Both the position numbers and the translations under genes were made by a program. The notes beneath the pieces were generated by a model. That model searched no databases. It was not told where the DNA came from and saw only the letters and a program-made list of their open reading frames with translations. Below are positions 25,228 to 32,823 of a DNA stretch of 64,000 bases, in pieces. The number at the start of each line of letters is the position of its first letter. Position 1 is the stretch's first letter. This DNA is from CP2-2F sp034436355 (GTDB taxonomy: Bacteria > Chloroflexota > Anaerolineae > Aggregatilineales > UBA2796), in contig DAOTVQ010000017.1 in assembly GCA_034436355.1 (NCBI GenBank), positions 42,712 through 106,711 on the forward strand, read 5' to 3'.

Positions 25228-27609
25228 CTATCGCTCCGTGCGAACTTCCAGGCGTTCGCCATCGGTGATTAGGTGCAGCCTGCCGTGCTGATCGGTGCGG
25301 AACAGCGGCACACTCAGACGCTCGATCAGCACCTCGGCAGGTTGTGCGTTCACATTCCCTAGCGCAGCAACCACCACCGCAACTTGCGGCTGCACCAGAT
25401 CGATCCAGCGCGGCGGATTGCTGTTGGCAGCGCCATTAGCGGGCAGTTGCACCACTTGGGCGCGCAAATCATCGGTGTGTTGAAGCAGCATCCCGATGGC
25501 TTCTGGCGCTGCCTCTGCTAGCAGCAGAAAGCGCGCTGTGCCATATTCGGCGCGCAAGAGCAGCGGCGCAGTATCGGGGCGTGTGGCGCTTTCGGGCAAG
25601 CGGTGCGGCGCAAGGGCGCTGATCAGCACACCATCATTGGTCTGAAGGCGCCAACCCCCACCAATGGCTTGTGTTGGCATACGCCCTGCCTGAATTGCCG
25701 CTTCCAACGCGGCAAAAGTTGGGCTGCCAGTGCGCTGCCCATTGTGCAAAAGCATCCCGACGCTATAGCGTGCGAAGAGCGCTGGCAGCGCGCCAATCAG
25801 CTTATCATGTGGTGCGCTGATGATCACGACATCAAGGTGGCGTTTATAGAAGGGCAGCACATCGCCCAGTGCCTGCTGCAATCGGTTCGGATTTTCGCCA
25901 CCATCAATCAGGATGTGTGCGCCGTGCGGCGTCTGGATCAACACCGCGCTGCCCTCGCCCACACCCAACCACCACACATGCAGCCTGCCATCCGAACGTG
26001 CCGCCGTTAACAGCCAAAGCAAGCTCGCCACACCACAGCCCAGCAAGCATAACGCCCCTGAATGCCCCGCTTGCCGCGCCCACCGCCACACCGTCCGCCG
26101 CACAGCAGGATGCTGCATGGCAAATGCCGTCCCACCGAATAGGACGGCGTAATAGAGCGCGGCAGCCAGCGGCGTGATCAGCAGCGGTGTGCTTAGGTTA
26201 GGCAGTTCGGCTGCACTCCGAATAATGCTGAGCGTATAGCTCAGCGGCAGCCCAACCAACCAACCCATCACCTGTCCTAGTGGCAGCCACAGCGCGCCAA
26301 GTGCTAAGGTTGCTAAGCCGATCAGCATGATGAGTGCTTGTGCGGGTGCCACCAAAACGTTGATCAACACACTCAATGGCGCAAACTGCCCATTGATCAG
26401 CAAGATGATGGGCAGGGTCGTGATTTGCGCCGCCACAGTGATTAACAGCCACTCCGCCAGCACATGCGCGGTGGGCTGCGCCTTTTCAGCACCGATCAAG
26501 CCTCTCAGGGCGCGCTCGCTCAAGCGCGTTAGCGGCGGCAAATAGACAATCAGCCCAATCGTTGCCGCAGCACTTAAGATTAGCCCTAGCTCAAAGAGTG
26601 CCAGTGGGTTGAGCAACGTCATCAGAAACACTGAGGCAGCCAGCGCCGTTAAACCATCATGTCGCCGACCAAGCCGTTCTGCCAGCAGCACGACCGTCGT
26701 CATGAGTGCAGCGCGCACCACAGAGGCTTCCGCACCGACGAACAGGGTATACAGCCCTACGCCACTCACCGTGATGCACAGCACGCCCGCTTTGCCTGCC
26801 AAACGGCGCGGCAGCAAACGGCAAGCAGCCATCAGCAGCGCCACAATCACTGCAATGTTTGCGCCGCTGATGGCGATCAGATGTGAGGTGTTTGTGCGCC
26901 GAAAGGCATCGGCAAGCGCTGTGGTGAGATGGCTCTCGTCGCCCAGCACAATGCCTGCGAGGAGTGCCGCTTGCGGATCAGGCAGCACATGCCGAATCAG
27001 ATCATGCGCCGACTCACGCACGCTGTAAAGCGCTGCCAGCAGCGGATTGCCCTGATCGGGCTTGATCACGGTGACTGTGGTCTGCAACAAGACGCTGTAG
27101 ATGCCTTGCCGTGCCAGATAGTCTCGAAATGAGAATGCATCGAAAGCAGGTGGCGTTTGTGGCGTGCCGCGCACACGGATCAGATCGCCGTAGCGGTAGT
27201 CGCCGTAGCGCTCAGCGTAGACAAGCGCCCTACCGCTGATAGGCTGTGTTTCGCCGCGCTGTGTTAGGCTGTGGACGCTGACAGTGAGCCGTGCGGCGTT
27301 TTCGCGGCGTTCGGGCGGTGCGCTGATCACGCCTTCTAGAATGGCTGTGCCGCGATCATTATAGAAGGGCAGTTGATCAGGGCTGAACGGCTGAACGGCT
27401 GCGTTGTAGTGCGCCATCCCTAAGCCACCTGCCGCTAGGCACATGCAGAAGCGGCGTAGGGTGCGCCTTGGATAATTAAGCAGGGCAAGTGCCACGCCAC
27501 CGATGATCGCTAGGCTAGGCAGCAGGCTGTGTATGGCGGCAGACTCAGGGCGGGCAGCACTCAGGGCGATGCCGCTGCACCATGCCATCACCATGTAAAG
27601 CAGCAGCAC
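25228..27609 (-). CDS. comEC: ComEC/Rec2-type DNA uptake channel protein
   Basis: A 793-residue polytopic membrane protein with the ComEC order: an N-terminal OB-like DUF4131 region (about 60-190), the Competence helices from about 220 to 510 (LIAISGANIAVIVALL, GAEASVVRAALMTTVVLLAERLGRR split across helices), then a soluble metallo-beta-lactamase-like domain from about 545. ComEC forms the channel that passes single-stranded DNA into the cytoplasm during transformation. The C-terminal domain keeps GVGEGSAVLIQTP and ILIDGG but has SAPHDKLIGAL where active family members carry HxHxDH, so the metal site looks degraded. The GTG start follows GAGGG by 6 nt. It is the last gene of a run led by the Clp-R/kinase. 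Confidence 0.9.
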   Translation of the reverse strand: MLLLYMVMAWCSGIALSAARPESAAIHSLLPSLAIIGGVALALLNYPRRTLRRFCMCLAAGGLGMAHYNAAVQPFSPDQLPFYNDRGTAILEGVISAPPERRENAARLTVSVHSLTQRGETQPISGRALVYAERYGDYRYGDLIRVRGTPQTPPAFDAFSFRDYLARQGIYSVLLQTTVTVIKPDQGNPLLAALYSVRESAHDLIRHVLPDPQAALLAGIVLGDESHLTTALADAFRRTNTSHLIAISGANIAVIVALLMAACRLLPRRLAGKAGVLCITVSGVGLYTLFVGAEASVVRAALMTTVVLLAERLGRRHDGLTALAASVFLMTLLNPLALFELGLILSAAATIGLIVYLPPLTRLSERALRGLIGAEKAQPTAHVLAEWLLITVAAQITTLPIILLINGQFAPLSVLINVLVAPAQALIMLIGLATLALGALWLPLGQVMGWLVGLPLSYTLSIIRSAAELPNLSTPLLITPLAAALYYAVLFGGTAFAMQHPAVRRTVWRWARQAGHSGALCLLGCGVASLLWLLTAARSDGRLHVWWLGVGEGSAVLIQTPHGAHILIDGGENPNRLQQALGDVLPFYKRHLDVVIISAPHDKLIGALPALFARYSVGMLLHNGQRTGSPTFAALEAAIQAGRMPTQAIGGGWRLQTNDGVLISALAPHRLPESATRPDTAPLLLRAEYGTARFLLLAEAAPEAIGMLLQHTDDLRAQVVQLPANGAANSNPPRWIDLVQPQVAVVVAALGNVNAQPAEVLIERLSVPLFRTDQHGRLHLITDGERLEVRTER

Positions 27610-27625
27610 ACCACACCCTCACTTG

Positions 27626-28357
27626 CTAGGCAATTTTCTCAAGCTGCGCGATCAGATACAGCTTGAGGTGATGCCAACGTGGCGCGTCGGTCAGGCGCTC
27701 GTAGAGCAGCGCCAAGCGGAACAGCGGCAGCGAAAACGCCATATAGAATGGATTGCCCACATAGGCGATCTGTGCCACGCGCAAGCCTGCTTGTCCTGCG
27801 GCACGGCTGAGCGCACGCCGAGTATTGGCGCGGTAAAAAGTGGGGTGCGATTCGTGAGCAGGGCGGCGCAGCAGGCGCGTTAGGGCAACTTTGCGGGCAG
27901 CCTCTGGCACAAGGCGGCTGAGGAACGGTACATAGTTATGCGCGTTGGTCGTCAGCAGGATGATTTTTCCGTCAGGACGCAGCAGGCGCGCCATCTCGCG
28001 GAAGGCAGCCACAGGCTGCGGAAAATGCTCCACCACCCACTGCGAGGCGATCACGTCGAAACTTTCGGCACGGAAAGGCAGATGATAGGCGTTTGCCAAG
28101 ACGGGCAACTGCACGGTATGGTTGTAGCGCAGATCATCCGCCACAAGGTCTATGCCCATGCTGCGCGCTGCACCGCGAATCGCCTCAGCCGCCAGCGAGT
28201 CCCGCCCGCAGCCAACGTCTAGCAGCGTCGAATCGGCGCTAACCGCGTCGGCAAGCCATGCCGCATAGCGCTGTCCAGCGTTCACAAAATGTGGGTAGCG
28301 TTGATCAAAGAGCGCTTGGCAACGCCGATAACGCGAACTGTCTGTGTAAGCGCTCAT
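27626..28357 (-). CDS. Class I SAM-dependent methyltransferase (UbiE/Methyltransf_11-like)
   Basis: A 243-residue cytoplasmic methyltransferase. Motif I is LLDVGCGRDSLA (residues about 40-51), followed by the acidic MGIDL strand and the late PFRAESFDVIASQWVVEHF segment (motif II region), then LLRPDGKIILLTTN, typical of methyltransferase type 11 proteins. The target is unknown; the usual substrates are small lipids or quinones and cell-envelope molecules. It lies 7 nt downstream of ftsI and 16 nt upstream of comEC, all on one strand, so it is transcribed with them. A conserved tyrosine-rich start (MSAYTDSSRYRRC) precedes the fold. Confidence 0.86.
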   Translation of the reverse strand: MSAYTDSSRYRRCQALFDQRYPHFVNAGQRYAAWLADAVSADSTLLDVGCGRDSLAAEAIRGAARSMGIDLVADDLRYNHTVQLPVLANAYHLPFRAESFDVIASQWVVEHFPQPVAAFREMARLLRPDGKIILLTTNAHNYVPFLSRLVPEAARKVALTRLLRRPAHESHPTFYRANTRRALSRAAGQAGLRVAQIAYVGNPFYMAFSLPLFRLALLYERLTDAPRWHHLKLYLIAQLEKIA

Positions 28358-28364
28358 GCCTGCT

Positions 28365-30107
28365 CTAGCGTTTCACGATCATGCTGGTGTTGCCGCCCTG
28401 CTCACGCAGTTCGGCGCGCTGGGCATCGGTTGGGATGTTCATCAGCACGACAAGGCGCCTTGCCAACTGCGAGAAGGCAGGGGCGGCAGTCTCGCTGGCA
28501 AAGCGTCCCACTTTATCCAGCTTGATGAGGATGCTCACACGCGGCTCATCCGCCGGCAAAAAGCCGACGAAGGTTGCCATTTGCAGTTCAGGATCATACA
28601 AGCCGACGCACGTCGCGCAGTAGATTTGAGCAGTTCCCGTCTTGCCGGCGACGGTGTAGCCCGGCACACGCGCATCCTTGCCTTCGCCCACGTTCACAAC
28701 CTGCACCATGATGTTGGTGATGCGCTGCGCGACATCCGCCGAGATCGGCGTGCGGACGGAAGCAGGCACCGCGTAGTATTCGCGGTCACCATCCACCGTC
28801 TTCAGGCGGATGTGCGGCTGCATCATCTGCCCGCCGTTGGCGATCACGTTCACGAATGAGAGCATTTGCAGCGGCGTCACGGTGAGGCCCTGCCCAAAGC
28901 TGTTGGTGGCAAGGTCGGAATCGCTCCAATACAGATCGTTGGGCAAGCGCAAAATGCCGGCTGCCTCACCTTCCAGATCAATGCCCGTTGGCTGACCAAC
29001 GCCAAAGCGCCGCAAGCCTTCGTAGAACTCGGTCGGGCCGAGGACATCTACCGAGAGCCACGTCGTGCCGAGATTCCACGAGCGCACCAGCACATCCACG
29101 AAACTTTGCGAGCCGTGCGCGGCGCGATCCCAGTTAAAAATGCGCCTGCCGCCCACCACGCGGAAGTTGCTGCCCTCGTAGTAGGTCGAATCCTCCGAGA
29201 CCTTGCCGGATTCAAGGGCGAGCGCGGCGGTCACCACCTTAAAGACCGAGCCGGGTTCGTAGCTATCGCTGATGGCAGGGTTGCGGGTGGCGTCTTTGCC
29301 TGCCTGAAAGTAAACATTGGGGTCAAAGGTGGGGTAAGAAGCCATCGCCAGCACTTCGCCGCTGCGCGGATCCATGATTAGGATGGTACCGCCCGTAGCG
29401 CCGTAGCGGTTGATGGCATCGTAGAGTTCGCTTTCGGCAAGGTGCTGAATGCTGCGGTCAATGGTCAGGTAAATATCGCGTCCGGGCGGCGGCAGATCGC
29501 CCAGAATCGCGTCGAAGGGGATGCGGCTGCGCTCTGTGATGCGGCTTTGCCCTGCCAAGTCATCGTTGTAGCCACCTTCCACGCCCACATAGCCGCGCCG
29601 AAGGTTACCTTCCCAACCCACAAAGCCAATGATGTGTGCGGCAAGGCTGTTGTGCGGATAAATGCGCTTCGGCTCGGGATCAATAGTGACGGCAAGCAGG
29701 TTCAACTGCGCCACTTTTTGTGCCACCTCTGCGCTAACGGGCTGACGGGTGACCAGTTCGTAGGGCGCACGGCTGTTGGCAAGCCGCAGAATGCGCTCTT
29801 CATCTTCGCCGAGCGCTTGGGCAAGTTCACGGGCAAGTTTCGCCTTGTCCGAGATGTAAACCGGGCTGATGCCGATCCGATATTCAGTGGTGTTGGCTGC
29901 CAGCAGTTCGCCGTTGCGGTCGTAAATGCGCCCGCGCTCTGGGAATCTGTCGTTGATGGTGCGGTAGTTGCTGCTGGCAATGCGCTGCAAATAGGCAGCC
30001 ACATCCAACTGGAATTGGAATGAGGCAAGGCGTGCAAAGAGCAGCACACCACTCACGATGATCACAAAGGTTAGTAGGGACAGGCGTCGGTTAAAGCTGG
30101 ATCGCAT
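28365..30107 (-). CDS. ftsI: FtsI-type class B penicillin-binding protein (peptidoglycan transpeptidase)
   Basis: A 580-residue bitopic protein with one membrane helix (about residues 9-27) and an N-terminal pedestal domain containing RGRIYDRNG. The transpeptidase domain has the three serine active-site motifs: SVFK (287-290) in YEPGSVFK, S343-W-N345, and KTGTAQ (489-494). It crosslinks septal peptidoglycan during division. The preceding gene 12 nt upstream encodes an FtsL-like protein, the usual order for division genes, but no rsmH, murE or murF is adjacent, so the classical dcw cluster is split. A GTG- or ATG-led start fits MRSSFNRRL. Confidence is high for the family; the FtsI versus other class B role rests on the neighbour. 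Confidence 0.92.
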   Translation of the reverse strand: MRSSFNRRLSLLTFVIIVSGVLLFARLASFQFQLDVAAYLQRIASSNYRTINDRFPERGRIYDRNGELLAANTTEYRIGISPVYISDKAKLARELAQALGEDEERILRLANSRAPYELVTRQPVSAEVAQKVAQLNLLAVTIDPEPKRIYPHNSLAAHIIGFVGWEGNLRRGYVGVEGGYNDDLAGQSRITERSRIPFDAILGDLPPPGRDIYLTIDRSIQHLAESELYDAINRYGATGGTILIMDPRSGEVLAMASYPTFDPNVYFQAGKDATRNPAISDSYEPGSVFKVVTAALALESGKVSEDSTYYEGSNFRVVGGRRIFNWDRAAHGSQSFVDVLVRSWNLGTTWLSVDVLGPTEFYEGLRRFGVGQPTGIDLEGEAAGILRLPNDLYWSDSDLATNSFGQGLTVTPLQMLSFVNVIANGGQMMQPHIRLKTVDGDREYYAVPASVRTPISADVAQRITNIMVQVVNVGEGKDARVPGYTVAGKTGTAQIYCATCVGLYDPELQMATFVGFLPADEPRVSILIKLDKVGRFASETAAPAFSQLARRLVVLMNIPTDAQRAELREQGGNTSMIVKR

Positions 30108-30119
30108 AGCCTCAGGCTC

Positions 30120-30605
30120 CTACGGCGTGCTGCCGCCGTTCATCCATTGTTCAAATTGGCGCAGCAGGGCGTCCCACTGCTGGCGCACCCAGCCTTCAAA
30201 GGTCTCATCATAGACCAAGGTTGGGGCAGGGGTGAGGAAAGGCGTTGGTGTGGCGCGGATGGGCGAATAGCCTTCCACAACGATGTATTCAAGGTCTTGG
30301 GCGGCGGCGGGCGCAAAGCCAAGCTGCTGGGCGCGCCCGCGCAGGGTGTTGATGTTGCGCTGCTGGGCGATCTGTGCTTGCATATCGCCAATGGCGCGCT
30401 GCAAAAATTCACGGGTGCGCTGAAGCTCTAGCAGGTTGCTGCCGGTGGTAGCGGTGACGGTTGCCTGCGCCAAATACAGCGCGCCGATGAAGATCGCCAC
30501 GACCACGATCAAGCCAATGATGGCAATCGCCTGTGTGGGCGACCGCCACGGCATTTGTGGCACTGCTTGCCGAATGGGTGTCGAAGGCTCACGTCTGTCT
30601 GTCAT
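30120..30605 (-). CDS. FtsL/DivIC-like small bitopic division protein
   Basis: A 161-residue protein with a cytoplasmic tail of about 22 residues, one membrane helix (about 24-46, IAIIGLIVVVAIFIGALYLA), then a coiled-coil-like stretch (about 55-100: NLLELQRTREFLQRAIGDM and neighbours) and a Pro/Thr-rich tail. This topology and the position 12 nt upstream of ftsI are those of FtsL or DivIC, which form a complex with FtsQ/DivIB and activate septal synthesis. Sequence similarity in this group is too weak to assign by eye, so the call rests on context and architecture. Confidence 0.7.
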   Translation of the reverse strand: MTDRREPSTPIRQAVPQMPWRSPTQAIAIIGLIVVVAIFIGALYLAQATVTATTGSNLLELQRTREFLQRAIGDMQAQIAQQRNINTLRGRAQQLGFAPAAAQDLEYIVVEGYSPIRATPTPFLTPAPTLVYDETFEGWVRQQWDALLRQFEQWMNGGSTP

Positions 30606-30640
30606 AGCCGCACAGTATACCTAACTTTAGCAGACTGCCG

Positions 30641-32611
30641 CTAATGCGTATCGGTGCGATCCCCTTCGCTGGCGGGCGATTGTAAGTAGGCTGCCTGTGC
30701 GGCGCGGCTGGCATCTATGGCAAGGGCAGCCACCAGATAGGCAAGGCGGCGCGCCACCAGCGGGCGCTCTTTCCAGCCCAGCGTGCGGAGCGCCATGAGC
30801 GCCAACGGCGTGAAATATTCTGCCCAGTTGCCGCGCCGAAGCAAGCCGCTGGCGATCCGCCGCACTTCGGCAATCGGAATCAGGGCGTTGGCAAACGGCA
30901 CATCCGGGTGGATGAGCGCAGAACTTGCTACATGCGGATCGGTGTAGCAGGCGCGGTTAAGTTGATCCAACACTGCGATCACCGCCCAGGCTGCCTCCCA
31001 CGAGTCGGGCAATTCTGGCACCACCAACTCTAAGAGCAGGCTGATTTCGAGCGTCACCCAATCAAAGAGGGTGTGTCCGTCGCGCGTCCACTCAAAGTCA
31101 ATCAGCCATGCCTCGCCGTTGCGCCCCACCAACACATTCCCCATGTGCAAATCGCCGTGCATAGAGCAGAACGATCCGCTAAGGCGCTGTTCCAACAGCC
31201 AGCGGTAGTTCTTCAGCGGATTGGGCAGGCGCTCTGGCAGCGCGTTATGGCGCGGCAGCGGATCGCGGATGAAATCGAAATCTGGGGCAAGGGCAAGCAC
31301 CTGCTCTTGCAGAATGTCGTCGCGGGTGCGCGTCACGCTGCCCAGCACACGCTCAAGCATCATGCCGCGATGTAGGGTTGGGTGCGCCGCCAGATCGAAA
31401 TTTTTGACATCCACGCGGGAGGCGAGGTTCATTGCCTCTGCGTTGCCGCCCGCCACAAACTGCACCGTATTGGCACGTTCAGGCTTCGCCTTCAGCACTG
31501 TAAAATTGGTCAGGCTGACCAACTCACCATAGCGGAGTGCGCCTTCTTCGCGCAGAATCTCGCTGAGCGGCGTGATCTTGCGTGCGCCGCTGCGTGGTGC
31601 CTGATCTGGCACTGCCTCTAGCTCTAAGGCAGGCGGCAACAGCAGTTCGTATTCTTGCCAGGCGGTGAAGGCGTAAGGCGTGCGTTGATCCCACCAAGTG
31701 TGCTTGAAGGCATCGTAGAGCTTTTCGCGCAGCAGGCGTGCCACCACTTGCGGCGGCTGGCTGAGGGCGAAATCCTTCAGGCTGGTGGATTGTGCATCCA
31801 GGCTGCCCTGCACAAAGGAATATTTCAGCCCACCAATCAGGCTGTTTTCAGGTAGCACATCCACCATGATGTGTGAGGTGTTGGCGGGCAGTTTATCGCG
31901 CACATAGTCGTTATAGCGCATTTTTTCCCATAGCACATGGCGCCTATCGTGCAGCTTGACGACGGATGGCGCTTGCTCACGCCCGCCCGCCTCATAAGCG
32001 CGCACCAATAGCACACGCGCACCGCTGTAGGAATTACCTTCCGAAGAAAGCACCCGCTCAATAACGACTCGCGTGCAGGTGCGGAATATTTGCTGAATAA
32101 TGATGAGATCATCAGGCGGCAGTTCATAGCGCGGATCGTTGTTAAAGACTTCCGGCGGCGGCATGTTGAAATCAGCCGCGCTTTCCGCCTGCCAGGCTTT
32201 AACATCTGCCTCCAGCTGTTTGCGGCTGATGCCTAAATTTTGCAGCACACGCTTTAGCACAAGGCTATCGCGCTCTTCCACAATGGCAAGCAGCAAGGCA
32301 CGCTCATCCGGCTGCATTCTGTTTGCGATGTGGCTCTGCGCCCTGGCAATGACTTTGGCGGCACGTGGCGTTGGAATGCCAAGATAGCCGGCAGTATCAG
32401 GGCTGCCGCTGGTTTGGGCTTGGGTGATGAACTGCACATAGCTGCTGGAGGCATCCTGCCGTGCAAAGATGTGTGCAGCAACACCGCCTTCCACGCGCAT
32501 CAGCGCCAGCAACAAATGCTCCACACCAATGTAGTAGTCCATTTGGGTGGCGGATTCATGCCGTGCGATTGTGATCAATTCATCGAGTGAGGCGAAGCGT
32601 CGCTGTGCCAC
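30641..32611 (-). CDS. Clp-R (ClpA/B N-domain) fused to an APH-like kinase
   Basis: A 656-residue fusion. Residues 1-140 hold two Clp repeat motifs (ASLDELITIARHESATQ with EHLLLALM, then ARAQSHIAN with ERALLLAIVEE and VLQNLGIS), as in the substrate- and adaptor-binding N-domain of Clp ATPases, but no AAA domain follows. From about 190 comes a bilobed phosphotransferase of the aminoglycoside/choline kinase class: a Lys in SVVKLH (K219), the catalytic loop HGDLHMGN (485-492) and the metal Asp in IDFEW (D505). All four catalytic positions are intact. An insert at about 340-400 between the lobes is unusual. It starts the run to ftsL, ftsI, a methyltransferase and comEC. The substrate is unknown. 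Confidence 0.8.
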   Translation of the reverse strand: MAQRRFASLDELITIARHESATQMDYYIGVEHLLLALMRVEGGVAAHIFARQDASSSYVQFITQAQTSGSPDTAGYLGIPTPRAAKVIARAQSHIANRMQPDERALLLAIVEERDSLVLKRVLQNLGISRKQLEADVKAWQAESAADFNMPPPEVFNNDPRYELPPDDLIIIQQIFRTCTRVVIERVLSSEGNSYSGARVLLVRAYEAGGREQAPSVVKLHDRRHVLWEKMRYNDYVRDKLPANTSHIMVDVLPENSLIGGLKYSFVQGSLDAQSTSLKDFALSQPPQVVARLLREKLYDAFKHTWWDQRTPYAFTAWQEYELLLPPALELEAVPDQAPRSGARKITPLSEILREEGALRYGELVSLTNFTVLKAKPERANTVQFVAGGNAEAMNLASRVDVKNFDLAAHPTLHRGMMLERVLGSVTRTRDDILQEQVLALAPDFDFIRDPLPRHNALPERLPNPLKNYRWLLEQRLSGSFCSMHGDLHMGNVLVGRNGEAWLIDFEWTRDGHTLFDWVTLEISLLLELVVPELPDSWEAAWAVIAVLDQLNRACYTDPHVASSALIHPDVPFANALIPIAEVRRIASGLLRRGNWAEYFTPLALMALRTLGWKERPLVARRLAYLVAALAIDASRAAQAAYLQSPASEGDRTDTH

Positions 32612-32630
32612 TTAGGGTCAAATCCTTGTG

Positions 32631-32660
32631 CTAGATGGTTGATTCATGCCATCTAGTATA
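32631..32660 (-). promoter_or_regulatory. -10 box and palindromic operator or hairpin ahead of the Clp-R/kinase gene
   Basis: On the minus strand TATACT (32655-32660) is a good -10 hexamer, but no clear -35 is seen. Overlapping its last bases is a perfect 8-bp inverted repeat, CTAGATGG (32631-32638) and CCATCTAG (32649-32656) with a 10-nt loop. It covers the expected transcription start and lies about 20 nt before the GTG, as expected for an operator or for a leader hairpin. Confidence 0.5.
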
Positions 32661-32783
32661 AACGCTTTGGGCGGAATCTATGAAAAATCAAAGCGATGCT
32701 GTCTAATCAGTGTGGTTTGCACGGTCTAAAACCACAAAGTGTAAATTTTCTGAAAAAACACAACCGATGATGCACTTATAAGC

Positions 32784-32789
32784 TATACT
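32784..32789 (+). promoter_or_regulatory. -10 box candidate for the secreted subtilase
   Basis: TATACT at 32784-32789, 34 nt before the ATG, in an AT-rich stretch. No acceptable -35 lies 16-18 nt upstream, so this may need an activator or be a chance match. Confidence 0.3.
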
Positions 32790-32823
32790 GAAAAAGGTGA
32801 TGGAATAGGTTGGAGAGTTTCTT

